Below, one piece after another: positions 8,923-17,520 of a stretch of DNA of 64,000 nt; position 1 is the stretch's first letter, and every line of letters begins with the position of its first letter. Position numbers and translations under genes: made by a program. Source of the DNA: Arthrobacter sp. EPSL27 (GTDB lineage Bacteria; Actinomycetota; Actinomycetes; Actinomycetales; Micrococcaceae); assembly GCF_001512305.1 (NCBI RefSeq), contig NZ_LNUT01000005.1, forward strand, positions 375,090 through 439,089, given 5' to 3'. Below the pieces are notes generated by a model, which did no database searches, was not told the origin of the DNA, and saw only the letters and a list, made by a program, of their open reading frames with translations.

Positions 8923-10122
8923 GTGGCGGACAACCCCCTCGATTCCCTCTTCTCCCGGCTGGGCAGGTTCCCTGATGTGGAATCTGCCAACCTGCAGGCC
9001 TGGGACGCCACGGACAAGCTCCTGCTGGACTCGGCAACGGACATCCTGGCCTCCGGAGCCGTGCAGCCCGGCCGCCTCGCCATTATCGGGGACCGCTACG
9101 GCGCGCTGACGCTCGGGGCCCTGGCGCTCACCGCCGCCACCCGCAGCACCGCTGCCGGCAGCACACTGGCCGGCAGCGGGGACGGCCCGGTGCGTGTCCA
9201 CCAGGACCTCATCACCGGCGAACAGGCCCTCCGCCGCAACGCCTCGGCGCTCGGCGTCGACGGCGGCTTTGAACAGCACCAGCTGGGGGCAGGCCTCCTG
9301 GCCGGGGCCACCCTGGTCCTCCTCCAGCTGCCCAAATCCCTGGCGGAACTGGAGGAGATTGCCGACGCCGTCGCCCGCCACGCCGACCCCGGCGTGGTGC
9401 TGCTGGCCGGCGGCCGGGTCAAGCACATGAGCCTGGGCATGAACGCCGTGCTGGAGCGGTACTTCGGCGAGGTCCAGCCCCAGCTCGCCCGGCAGAAATC
9501 GCGGATCCTGCTGGCCCGCGGACCCAGGCCCGCCACGAATGCCCCGCCTTTCCCCGTCGCCGAGGCCAACGCCGAGCTGGGGCTCACCGTGTGTGCGCGG
9601 GGCGCCGTGTTTGCCGGCACGGGGCTGGATATCGGCACCCGGTTCCTGCTGGAGTTCCTGCCGGACATGCCGCAGGCGCGGCGTGTGGTCGACCTGGGCT
9701 GCGGCACCGGGATCCTCGCCGCCATGTACGCCCGCGCCAACCCCGGCGCCCGGGTGACGGCCACCGACCAGTCCGCGGCCGCCGTCGAGTCCGCCCGTGC
9801 GACGGCGGACGCCAACGGACTCGCGGACCGCGTCACGGCGCTCCAGGACGATGCCATGGCCACACTGCCGGATGCCAGCGCGGACCTGATCCTGCTCAAC
9901 CCGCCCTTCCATGTCGGCGCGGCGGTGCACGCCGGCGCCGGCATCAAACTCATCGAGGCTGCAGGCCGGGTGCTCGCGCCGGGCGGGGAACTTTGGACGG
10001 TGTTCAACAGCCACCTCCACTACCAGCCGGCGCTGCAGCGGCTGGTGGGCCCCACCCGGGAGGTCGGCAGGAACCCGAAATTCACGGTGACGGCAAGCAT
10101 CCGGAAATCCGCCGGAGTGTGA
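8923..10122 (+). CDS. RlmG/RsmC-like class I SAM methyltransferase
   Basis: A 399-residue protein with two Rossmann-like halves, as in the RNA guanine-N2 methyltransferases RlmG and RsmC. The C-terminal catalytic half has SAM motif DLGCGTG at residues 257-263 and the NPPFH catalytic motif at 326-330. The N-terminal half is a degenerate copy without the NPPF motif. It most likely modifies a guanine in rRNA, and which rRNA cannot be told by eye. I chose GTG 8923. The frame continues upstream into the previous gene, but that extension has no family similarity. Confidence 0.85.
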   Translation: MADNPLDSLFSRLGRFPDVESANLQAWDATDKLLLDSATDILASGAVQPGRLAIIGDRYGALTLGALALTAATRSTAAGSTLAGSGDGPVRVHQDLITGEQALRRNASALGVDGGFEQHQLGAGLLAGATLVLLQLPKSLAELEEIADAVARHADPGVVLLAGGRVKHMSLGMNAVLERYFGEVQPQLARQKSRILLARGPRPATNAPPFPVAEANAELGLTVCARGAVFAGTGLDIGTRFLLEFLPDMPQARRVVDLGCGTGILAAMYARANPGARVTATDQSAAAVESARATADANGLADRVTALQDDAMATLPDASADLILLNPPFHVGAAVHAGAGIKLIEAAGRVLAPGGELWTVFNSHLHYQPALQRLVGPTREVGRNPKFTVTASIRKSAGV

Positions 10123-10205
10123 AGCCGGCGTGTGGGCGGTCACACCGGCGTAACGTACGATTCTGGGATAAGCAGTGCGTGGCCAAAGACGTTTAGGGGT
10201 TACCA

Positions 10206-11459
10206 GTGACTGAGATCCGCCAGCCCTCGCCCAGGCGCGGAACCAACCTGCCCCGGATGGGGGACTTCAACCTCACGGTGATCCTCGATGCCATCCGGCG
10301 CTCCCCGTCCGGCCTGAGCCGGGTGGAACTGGCCCAGATGGTGGGATTGTCCCCGCAGACTATCTCGAACATCTCCCGCCGCCTGCTGGACCAGAACCTG
10401 ATCTACGAGGCCGGCAAGGAAGGCACCGGACCGGGCAAGCCGCGCACCATGCTCCGGCTCAACTCCTCCGGAATGTACGCCGTGGGCGTCCACCTGGACC
10501 CCGCCGTGACCACCTTCGTGGTGCTGGACCTGGTGGGCGCCGTCGTCAAGCACTCCCGGATCAAGACCCCCGCCGGCACCGATCCCGGCGCGGTCATCGA
10601 CACGATCGCCGCCGAAATCAAGCAGCTCGTCTCGGATTCCGGCGTCGACCCGGCCCGGATCGCCGGCCTGGGGATCGCCTCGCCCGGGCCGGTGGACCTG
10701 GAGGAAGGGACGGTGGTTGACCCGCCGCTGCTGGTCGGCTGGGACCGTGTGCCGCTCCGCGAAGCCCTCTCCGCCGCCACCGGACTGTCCACCATCGTGG
10801 ACAAGGACGTCACCAGTGCCGCCGTGGCCGAGACCTGGGCGGGCGGTCCCAGCGGAGCCGGCAGCTTCGTGTTTATGTACATGGGCACCGGAATCGGCTG
10901 CGGCATTGTCCTCAACGACGAGGTGGTCCGCGGCACCTCGGGCAACGCCGGGGAAATCGGGCACATCATTGTGGATCCCGACGGCGCACCCTGCGACTGC
11001 GGGATGCGCGGCTGCATCAAGTCGACCTGCATTCCGCAGGTGCTGGTGGCCCAGGCCGTCGACGCCGGAGTGCTGGCAGGTCCCGTCGCGGCCGCCACCG
11101 GTCCCGCCATCCAGGAGAGCTTTATGGAACTGTGCGCCGCCGCGGGCTCCGGCGACCCAAAGGCGCAGGCCATCATCGACCACTCCGCCGTGCTGGTGGC
11201 CCGCGCCGTGTCGACTGTGACCAACGCGCTCGACGTGGACCGTGTGGTCTTCGGCGGGCCGTTCTGGACCTGCCTCTCCCAGCGCTACCTGGAAAGGATT
11301 CCGGAGCTGGTACGGGAGGGCAGTGCCACCCGGAAAATCCACGAGATCGAGGTGGTGGGCACCGGCGTCGGCGAGGACGTCGGTGCGGTCGGCGCAGCAT
11401 GCCTGGTCCTGGAGCACACGCTGGCACCCCGCTCGCAGCGCCTCCTGCTGGAGGGCTAG
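10206..11459 (+). CDS. ROK-family transcriptional regulator
   Basis: A 417-residue protein with an N-terminal winged helix (about residues 20-80, LSRVELAQMVGLSPQTISN) fused to a ROK sugar-kinase-like domain. The ROK zinc motif is visible as Cys263, Cys265 and Cys270 in CDCGMRGC, preceded by EIGHI. Members such as NagC and Mlc repress sugar genes and sense sugars or sugar phosphates. Start GTG 10206 follows an AGGGG-containing sequence. It faces a small minus-strand gene, and no sugar operon lies beside it, so its targets are probably elsewhere. Confidence 0.92.
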   Translation: MTEIRQPSPRRGTNLPRMGDFNLTVILDAIRRSPSGLSRVELAQMVGLSPQTISNISRRLLDQNLIYEAGKEGTGPGKPRTMLRLNSSGMYAVGVHLDPAVTTFVVLDLVGAVVKHSRIKTPAGTDPGAVIDTIAAEIKQLVSDSGVDPARIAGLGIASPGPVDLEEGTVVDPPLLVGWDRVPLREALSAATGLSTIVDKDVTSAAVAETWAGGPSGAGSFVFMYMGTGIGCGIVLNDEVVRGTSGNAGEIGHIIVDPDGAPCDCGMRGCIKSTCIPQVLVAQAVDAGVLAGPVAAATGPAIQESFMELCAAAGSGDPKAQAIIDHSAVLVARAVSTVTNALDVDRVVFGGPFWTCLSQRYLERIPELVREGSATRKIHEIEVVGTGVGEDVGAVGAACLVLEHTLAPRSQRLLLEG

Positions 11460-11481
11460 AACGGCAGGCCGGCCGGCCGTT

Positions 11482-11685
11482 TCAGTCGATGTCCTCGACG
11501 ACGGTGCCGAACGGGATCGTGTCGTCCAGGTGTGCCTGGTGTCCGGTGGGACCCGGGTTGTACAGCACCCGGACACCATGCAGCTTGTCCGCGGCGGACT
11601 GCATCAGAATGGGCCGGACCGTGTTGACGAAACTCTCGCTTTTGTCGGCGAGATACTCCTGGTAGCTGGCTGGAAGCTGGATCAT
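11482..11685 (-). CDS. Small conserved-looking hypothetical protein
   Basis: A 67-residue acidic soluble protein (begins MIQLPASYQEYLADKSESF, ends TVVEDID). It has no signal peptide, membrane segment or recognisable motif. Start ATG at 11685. It is convergent with the ROK gene, with 22 nt between the two stops. I do not recognise the family. Confidence 0.65.
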   Translation of the reverse strand: MIQLPASYQEYLADKSESFVNTVRPILMQSAADKLHGVRVLYNPGPTGHQAHLDDTIPFGTVVEDID

Positions 11686-11799
11686 GGCAAAAGGATAGAC
11701 CTGCGCGGGCGTGATGGGGAGAGGTCCCCATTGCCCGGATCCACGGCGGAGGATTGGATAGGATGGCCGGTGGCTGGCGCCCGGCCACCCGGCCCCAAA

Positions 11800-11835
11800 C
11801 CAGCTAATCAGGCCAGCTAAATAGGCCAGCTACAG
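11800..11835. repeat. 13-bp tandem repeat upstream of the moxR operon
   Basis: CCAGCTAATCAGG, CCAGCTAAATAGG and a partial CCAGCTACAG follow head to tail. The array ends 12 nt before the AGGGGGAG ribosome binding site of the MoxR gene, so it lies in the promoter or leader. Confidence 0.75.
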
Positions 11836-11860
11836 CCATCATCCACCAGGGGGAGACAGA

Positions 11861-12868
11861 GTGCTTCAGACCATGTCCGCCGCGCGGATTGAACCGGCGG
11901 AACTGGCCCGGGCCCGGCAGGCCCTCGCGGCCATCTCCCGCAGCTTCGATACCCGGGTGGTGGGCCAGGCCCGGCTCCGCGAAACCCTGCTGGTCGGTCT
12001 CATGACGGGCGGCCACATCCTGCTGGAAAGCGTGCCAGGGCTGGCGAAGACCACCGCCGCGCAGGCCGTGGCGGACGCCGTCAGCGCGGAGTTCCGCCGG
12101 ATCCAGTGCACCCCGGACCTGCTCCCCAGTGACATCGTCGGCACCCAGCTGTACGACGCCGCCCAGGGCACCTTTGTGACCCAGCTGGGGCCGGTGCACG
12201 CCAACATCGTCCTGCTGGACGAGATCAACCGCTCCAGCGCGAAAACCCAGAGCGCCATGCTGGAGGCCATGCAGGAACGCCAGACCTCCATCGGGGGAGT
12301 GGTGCACCCGCTGCCGGCCCCCTTCCTGGTGCTGGCCACGCAGAACCCCATCGAGCAGGAGGGCACCTACCTGCTGCCCGAGGCCCAGATGGACCGCTTT
12401 ATGCTCAAGGACGTGCTGGACTACCCCACCCCGGCCGAGGAGGCAGAGATCATCCGGCGGATCGACGCCGGCGTGTTCACGCCCGGGCAGAAACCCGCCG
12501 CGGCCGCCTCGCTTGACGCTGTCCGGGAGCTGCAGGACATCGTCCGCCGCGTCTATATCGACCCGGCCATCGTCCGCTACATTGTGGGGCTCAGCTACGT
12601 CACCCGGAACGCCGCAGACTACATTGACGCGCGGCTGGCCGGCTTCATCGAGTTCGGCGCCAGCCCCCGGGCCAGCATCGCCTTCAGCCAGGCGGCGCGG
12701 GCGGTGGCGCTGCTGGACGGGCGGGACCACGTGATCCCCGAGGACGTGAAGTCGCTGGCGCACCGCGTCCTGCGCCACCGCCTCATCCTCGGATTCGATG
12801 CGGTCGCCGAGCAGGTGCCGGTGGAGGCTGTCATCGACGCCATCCTGGCCGCCGTCCAGACCCCCTGA
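11861..12868 (+). CDS. MoxR-family AAA+ ATPase
   Basis: A 335-residue AAA+ ATPase of the MoxR group, thought to act as a chaperone with VWA-domain partners. Walker A is the MoxR variant ESVPGLAKTT (residues 56-65). Walker B is VLLDE at 117-121, followed by INR. Sensor 1 is the LATQNP segment, and the C-terminal lid domain is present. Start GTG 11861 lies five nt after AGGGGGAG; an ATG at 11873 is the alternative. It is the first gene of a tightly packed six-gene operon encoding a DUF58 protein, two VWA proteins and a TPR protein, as in Bat-type loci. Confidence 0.95.
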   Translation: MLQTMSAARIEPAELARARQALAAISRSFDTRVVGQARLRETLLVGLMTGGHILLESVPGLAKTTAAQAVADAVSAEFRRIQCTPDLLPSDIVGTQLYDAAQGTFVTQLGPVHANIVLLDEINRSSAKTQSAMLEAMQERQTSIGGVVHPLPAPFLVLATQNPIEQEGTYLLPEAQMDRFMLKDVLDYPTPAEEAEIIRRIDAGVFTPGQKPAAAASLDAVRELQDIVRRVYIDPAIVRYIVGLSYVTRNAADYIDARLAGFIEFGASPRASIAFSQAARAVALLDGRDHVIPEDVKSLAHRVLRHRLILGFDAVAEQVPVEAVIDAILAAVQTP

Positions 12869-12870
12869 GG

Positions 12871-13773
12871 ATGGGCAGCCTCCTCCACCGGGTGAAGTCG
12901 AAGCTGTCGATCTTCGCGCACCGCAGAGCCCGCGGCATGTTGGAAGGCCAGTACGGTTCTGCCGGCTCCGGCCGCAGCCTTGACTTCGATGACCTGCGTG
13001 CCTACGTGCCCGGCGACGAGGTCCGCGACATCGACTGGAAGGCCACCGCCCGGCACGGGTCGCCGCTGGTGCGGCGGTACCTCCCGGTCCGGCGGCAGAC
13101 CCTGCTGCTGGTCACCGACACCGGCCGGGACATGGCCGCCGAGTCCCGGGGCGGGGAGCCGAAGAAGGATGTTGCCGTGCTGGCCCTGGGGGTGATGGGC
13201 TACCTAGCGCACCGCCACGGCGACGCCGTGGGGCTGGTGTGCGGCGACTCCGCCGGCACCCGGGCGCTCCCGGGCAAGACCGGCGAAGCGCACCTGGAAC
13301 GGCTGCTCCGCGAAATCCACGACAGCGCCTCGCTGGACGCCGCGCCGAGCCGGCTCCAGACCCAGCTGGACTACGTGGCCCGGACCTTCTCCCGGCGGAT
13401 GCTGCTCCTGGTGGTGGCCGACGAGTTCGCCCCGGACGCCGATACCGAGCGTGTGCTGCGCAGGCTCCGCGCCCAGCACGAGGTGCTGTGGCTGACGGTG
13501 CGGGACGCCGACCTGGCCGTCCCCGCCGACTCCTACGACGTCGCGGGCGCCCGGGCGGCCCGCGGGGCCGCCCTGCTGCCCGCGTTGATGCCCGGTGGGG
13601 TGGCCGCATCCGCATCCATCGCCGCCGCCTATGCCCGTGCCCGGGACGAACGGGACGCCGCGCGGCAGTCCATGCTGCGCCGGCTGGGGATTGCCGAGGC
13701 CGACGCCGGCAGCAGCGACGACGTGATCCCCGCCGTCTTCACGCTCCTCGCCCGGCAGCGGCGGCGCCGGTGA
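12871..13773 (+). CDS. DUF58 domain protein
   Basis: A 300-residue soluble protein with the DUF58 signature PGDEVRDIDWKATAR at residues 47-61. A VWA-like fold follows (LLLVTDTGRDM). It begins two nt after the moxR stop. DUF58 proteins nearly always pair with MoxR ATPases, and their biochemical role is not settled. The C-terminus is Arg-rich (RQRRRR), and the stop overlaps the next start. Confidence 0.93.
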   Translation: MGSLLHRVKSKLSIFAHRRARGMLEGQYGSAGSGRSLDFDDLRAYVPGDEVRDIDWKATARHGSPLVRRYLPVRRQTLLLVTDTGRDMAAESRGGEPKKDVAVLALGVMGYLAHRHGDAVGLVCGDSAGTRALPGKTGEAHLERLLREIHDSASLDAAPSRLQTQLDYVARTFSRRMLLLVVADEFAPDADTERVLRRLRAQHEVLWLTVRDADLAVPADSYDVAGARAARGAALLPALMPGGVAASASIAAAYARARDERDAARQSMLRRLGIAEADAGSSDDVIPAVFTLLARQRRRR

Positions 13774-14339
13774 CCCCGGTGGACGGCGACCTGGCGGGCG
13801 CTGGCTTCCTCGCGCCGCTGCAGTACAGCGGCTGGTTCCCTTGGGCGGGCCTGGGGCTGCTGGCCCTCGTCGCGGCCTGGTACACCTTCGTCCTCCTGGG
13901 CACACGGCGGCGGCCCGCGGCCCGAGAGGCGGCACCAACACCCACGGCACAAACACCCACGGCTCCGCCGGCCGGCACCCCGGACCTGGCCCGCCTCCGT
14001 GACGAATACCTGCGGCGGATCGACGCCGTGGACCGGGAAGCCGCGGCCGGCACCCGCTCGGACCGCTCGGCGCACCAGGAGCTGAGCCTGCTGATCCGCA
14101 GCTTCATCCGCGATGCGTCCGGAGTGGACGCCCCGCGGATGACCCTGGCCGAGCTCCGCGCGGCGGGAAGCGCTGCGCACCGGCAGGCCGGTGCGCAGTA
14201 CTTCCCGCCGGAACACCACTTCCGGGCCGCCGCGGACGCCGTCGCCGGACTGTACCAAGGGGCGTTCGCCGCCGCCCCGGCGTCCGCCGTCCCGGACGCG
14301 GCCCGGGCCGCGCGGGAGGTGGTCCGTTCGTGGAACTGA
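13770..14339 (+). CDS. DUF4381-like membrane protein of the MoxR operon
   Basis: A 189-residue protein starting at GTG 13770, overlapping the DUF58 stop by 4 nt. One transmembrane helix lies at about residues 22-45. A Pro/Thr-rich linker and a helical cytoplasmic domain rich in Ala and Arg follow. The size and position, between DUF58 and the first VWA gene, match the DUF4381-type component of Bat/MoxR operons. The match is by context and topology and not by a diagnostic motif. Confidence 0.75.
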   Translation: MTPVDGDLAGAGFLAPLQYSGWFPWAGLGLLALVAAWYTFVLLGTRRRPAAREAAPTPTAQTPTAPPAGTPDLARLRDEYLRRIDAVDREAAAGTRSDRSAHQELSLLIRSFIRDASGVDAPRMTLAELRAAGSAAHRQAGAQYFPPEHHFRAAADAVAGLYQGAFAAAPASAVPDAARAAREVVRSWN

Positions 14340-15373
14340 CGTTCTGGTGGATGCTGCCGGCCGCGGCCGTGCTGGCCGCCGCGGCCTGGCGCCTCCTGCG
14401 GCGCCGGGCGCGTGCCGTCCGGCGCCGTCCGGTGGCGCACAGCGACCGCCTCACCGCGCTGCCGGAATACCAGGCGGCCCTCGCGAGGCACCGCAACCGG
14501 CTCCGCCTCGCCGCCGCGGCCGGCGCCGTGCTGATGGTGGCCGCCGTCGTGGCCGCCGCCCGCCCGGCGGAGCGCAGCACCGTCCGGCCCGAACAGCACC
14601 AGCGGGACATCATGCTGTGCCTGGACGCCTCCGGCTCCATGAACACCGCCGACGCAGCGGTGGTGGACGTCTTCGGCCGGCTCGCCCGGGAGTTCGACGG
14701 CGAGCGCATCGGCCTCACGGTTTTCGACAGCAGCGCCGTGCAGGTTTTCCCCCTGACCGACGACTACGCGTACGTGCAGGAACAGCTGGAGCAGGCCAAG
14801 CTGGCTTTCGACGGGACCGGCAGCGGCAGCTTCCTCGACGGGACCTGGAACGGCGAGGGCTCCTCGCTGATCGGAGACGGCCTGGCCTCCTGCGTCCAGG
14901 GCTTCCCGGATTCCGGCGGCACCGCCGGCAGCAGCGGCGGCACCAGCGACGGGGACCGCCGGCGCGCCCGCTCGGTCATCCTGGCTACGGACAACTTCCT
15001 GGCCGGCTCGCCGCTGGTGACCCTCGCGGAGGCCGGGCAGCTCGCCAAGGACCGGGACGTCAGGATCTATGCGCTGAACCCCGGCGACTACGACACCGGC
15101 CCAGACCAGAACGGCCCAGACCAGAACAGCCCGTCCCAGTCCCAGCCCGGCGCCGGCCTCCGCCGCGTTGCCGAGGCCAGCGGCGGCGCGTACTACGCCC
15201 TCGACAGTCCTGCCGCGGTGCCCGGCATCGTGGCCGGCATCGAGGCCACCCAGGCCGCAGCCTTCCGGGGCGCACCCCGGGCCGTGGTGTCGGACCGCGC
15301 CGAGATACCCCTCGCTGTCGCCCTGATCGCGGGGCTGGTCCTCGCGGGAGCTTCCTGGAGGCCCCGGCGATGA
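14330..15373 (+). CDS. VWA-domain membrane protein (BatA-like)
   Basis: A 347-residue protein beginning at GTG 14330, inside the end of the previous gene (10-nt overlap). Transmembrane helices are at about residues 4-22 and 58-77, with another at the extreme C-terminus. The VWA domain between them carries a complete MIDAS DxSxS motif (Asp99, Ser101, Ser103 in LDASGSM). A repeated Asp-Gln-Asn-Gly-Pro stretch occurs before the end. It probably works in the periplasm-facing or membrane complex served by the MoxR ATPase. Confidence 0.92.
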   Translation: MELTFWWMLPAAAVLAAAAWRLLRRRARAVRRRPVAHSDRLTALPEYQAALARHRNRLRLAAAAGAVLMVAAVVAAARPAERSTVRPEQHQRDIMLCLDASGSMNTADAAVVDVFGRLAREFDGERIGLTVFDSSAVQVFPLTDDYAYVQEQLEQAKLAFDGTGSGSFLDGTWNGEGSSLIGDGLASCVQGFPDSGGTAGSSGGTSDGDRRRARSVILATDNFLAGSPLVTLAEAGQLAKDRDVRIYALNPGDYDTGPDQNGPDQNSPSQSQPGAGLRRVAEASGGAYYALDSPAAVPGIVAGIEATQAAAFRGAPRAVVSDRAEIPLAVALIAGLVLAGASWRPRR

Positions 15374-16425
15374 CCTTCAACCCCGTCCTGTCCTGGTGGC
15401 TGCTGGGCCCGCTGGCAGCTGCCGCCGTCCTGGGTCTTTGCTGGATCCTGTTCCGTACCCGGGCGCAGCCGGAAGCAGCGCAGCCGGAAGAAAACAGGGC
15501 CTGGCTCTTCCGCGCAGCCCTGGTGCTGCTCCTGCTCCTGGCCGCCAGCCGGCCGGGACTTCCGGGCGGCGCAGTCCAGGCCGCTGCCACCAACCTGAAC
15601 GTGTTCTTCGTGGTGGACACCAGCAGCAGCATCGCCGCGGAAGACCACGTCTCCGCAGACGGCGGCGGCCCCCGGGCGCCGCGGCTCGACGGCGTCCGGG
15701 CCGACATCCTGGCGGTGGCCCGCGAACTGGGCGGCGCCCGGTATTCCCTCATCACGTTCGATTCCGGCGCCGCCGTGCGGATGCCCCTGACGGCGGACAC
15801 GTCGGCACTCGAGACCGCAGTGGCGGTCCTGACACCCCAGGTCACGAGCTACTCGCAGGGCAGCGGTGTCACTGCCGCCCGCACCGTCCTCGCCGAACGG
15901 CTGGCTGCCGCGCGGGACACCCAGCCGGAACGGCCCCGGCTGGTGTTCTACTTCGGCGACGGCGAGCAGACCAGCGCCGCGGCACCCCGGGACATGCGCC
16001 TGGACGGATCCCTCGTCAGCGGCGGGGCCGTGCTTGGCTACGGCACACGGGACGGCGGGCGGATGCGGGAAAACAGCGGGGACGTCACCCGCCCGGCACA
16101 GACTTATATCCAGGACCCGGCCACCGGCACGGATGCCCTCTCCCGCCTCGACGAGGACCGGCTGCGCGGGATCGCACAACAGCTCGCTGTGCCCTATGTG
16201 CACCGGCTGGCGGGGGACGGGCCCGCCCCCATGCTCCGGAACGCCGCGCCCGGCACCCTGGAGCGCACCGGCGAATCCCTCAATGGCAGGACGGAACTCT
16301 ACTGGCTGCCGGCATTCGCCGCGTTCCTGCTGGCCCTTCGCGAGACGCTCCTCGTCTCCCGGGAGCTCCGGGACCTCAAGCCGGCCCGGCAGCAAGCCAC
16401 CGCGGGGCGGGGGCCGCGCACATGA
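15370..16425 (+). CDS. VWA-domain membrane protein (BatB-like)
   Basis: A 351-residue protein whose ATG 15370 overlaps the preceding TGA. Helices lie at about residues 8-28 and 46-62, with one near the C-terminus. The VWA domain has a MIDAS-type DxSxS motif (Asp83, Ser85, Ser87 in VVDTSSS). It is a distant second copy of the preceding VWA gene, as usual in Bat loci. The reading frame is open far upstream inside the first VWA gene, but that part is only a shadow. Confidence 0.92.
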   Translation: MTFNPVLSWWLLGPLAAAAVLGLCWILFRTRAQPEAAQPEENRAWLFRAALVLLLLLAASRPGLPGGAVQAAATNLNVFFVVDTSSSIAAEDHVSADGGGPRAPRLDGVRADILAVARELGGARYSLITFDSGAAVRMPLTADTSALETAVAVLTPQVTSYSQGSGVTAARTVLAERLAAARDTQPERPRLVFYFGDGEQTSAAAPRDMRLDGSLVSGGAVLGYGTRDGGRMRENSGDVTRPAQTYIQDPATGTDALSRLDEDRLRGIAQQLAVPYVHRLAGDGPAPMLRNAAPGTLERTGESLNGRTELYWLPAFAAFLLALRETLLVSRELRDLKPARQQATAGRGPRT

Positions 16426-17180
16426 GTCTCCGACGTCGGCGCCGGCACCTGCTGGCCTGGTCCGCCCTTCCCGTCCTGCTGGCCCTGCTGCTCGCCGTCA
16501 AACTCCTCAGCGCCGCATGGTTCGCCGGCCGGGCCGGCGATGCCTTTGCCCGGGCGGATGTCCCGGCGGCGGAATCGGCTGCCTCGGCCCTGGGTTTCGC
16601 CAACATCCTGGAGCCGCACAAAGCACCGTTCGCGGCGGGGGACGCCCTGGCGCTCCGCGGTGATTACGGCGGCGCTCGCGGCGCCTTCGAGGCAGCCCTC
16701 GCCGCCGCGCCCCCCGCTGATGAATGCCGGGTCCGGGCCAACCTGGCGCTGAGCATCGAGCGGCTGGGCGACGCGAGCGGCACTGCCCAGGACGGCCCGG
16801 ACGAGGCTCTGCGGCTGTACCTCGAGGCGCTGGCCGTAGTGGACGCGGCACCCGACGGCTGCGTCGGGGCGGCACCGGCCGACGCCGCAGCGGGCGAGAG
16901 CCTGGAGTCGTCCCGGCAGCGGCTTGGAGAGAAGATTGAGCGGCTCCGGCAGAACCAGGGCAGCGGGGCCGGCCCCGAACAGCAAAACACCGACCAGCCG
17001 GACGACCAACAGCAGGACCCTGAACAGCCGGATGCCGACTCCGGGGCTCCGGCGGGGGACCGGCTGGAGCAGCTCCGGGAGGCCGGACAATCGGCGCAGC
17101 AGGAGCGGAACCGCGGTTTGGAGCGCGAGGACTACCTCAACGGCAGCGGAGCCACGCCGCTCACCGACCGGCCCTGGTGA
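16422..17180 (+). CDS. TPR-containing membrane-anchored protein of the MoxR operon
   Basis: A 252-residue protein starting with an ATGA overlap at 16422. An Arg-rich N-terminus (SLRRRRRH) precedes one transmembrane helix at about residues 11-31. TPR-like helices follow (residues 40-170, with GDYGGARGAFEAALA and further helical pairs). The C-terminal third is disordered and rich in Gln, Pro, Asp and Glu. It closes the six-gene operon and resembles the BatC-type component. Confidence 0.85.
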   Translation: MSLRRRRRHLLAWSALPVLLALLLAVKLLSAAWFAGRAGDAFARADVPAAESAASALGFANILEPHKAPFAAGDALALRGDYGGARGAFEAALAAAPPADECRVRANLALSIERLGDASGTAQDGPDEALRLYLEALAVVDAAPDGCVGAAPADAAAGESLESSRQRLGEKIERLRQNQGSGAGPEQQNTDQPDDQQQDPEQPDADSGAPAGDRLEQLREAGQSAQQERNRGLEREDYLNGSGATPLTDRPW

Positions 17181-17520
17181 GGATTCCGGCGAAGAATATT
17201 CTGTTCCCTGAGGAAACATCCCGTAAAAGTGGGTCTTAATTCGGCGGACGACTTGAACCGGTTCCGGGGATCGCCGTAGAGTTCTAACCAAGTTACCTCA
17301 GTAACGTGTCAGCGATCCTCCGCTGAAGCCGGCCCCCAAAGCCGTCCAGGAGGGTGTGGGTGCCCCCATGTGGGCCTGACATTTGCTCACGGACAACTTC
17401 GTATCAGGCGTAACAGTCGCGGCTGCGTCCTGCTGGAGTTCCCTCCGTGTTCCCCAAACTCAACCCACCGTCGGCCCCCGTCTACCGGGCAGCCGACAGT
17501 GTTCACAGCCAAGGACGCAA
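17181..17520 (+). promoter_or_regulatory. metF promoter and long structured 5' leader
   Basis: No gene is present here. TTGAAC (17253-17258) and TAGAGT (17277-17282), 18 nt apart, look like a sigma-70-type promoter. Transcription from it would give a leader of about 230 nt before the metF ATG. The leader contains visible hairpins: GTTAC-CTCA-GTAAC at 17292-17305, TCAGCG-N6-CGCTGA at 17309-17326, and a G-rich/C-rich stretch around 17350-17375. I could not fit it to the SAM-I, SAM-IV, SAH or cobalamin riboswitch consensus by eye. A sensor for methionine metabolites or B12 is plausible from the position. Confidence 0.5.

Noticed and set aside
17292..17375. Possible SAM-I, SAM-IV or cobalamin riboswitch before metF
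   Set aside because: Conserved cores of these classes could not be aligned by eye, so no named riboswitch is called; kept only as an unassigned leader.
17383..17520. N-terminal extension of MetF from a TTG at 17383
   Set aside because: No ribosome binding site, no MetF similarity, and it lies in the structured leader. ATG 17521 has AAGGA upstream.
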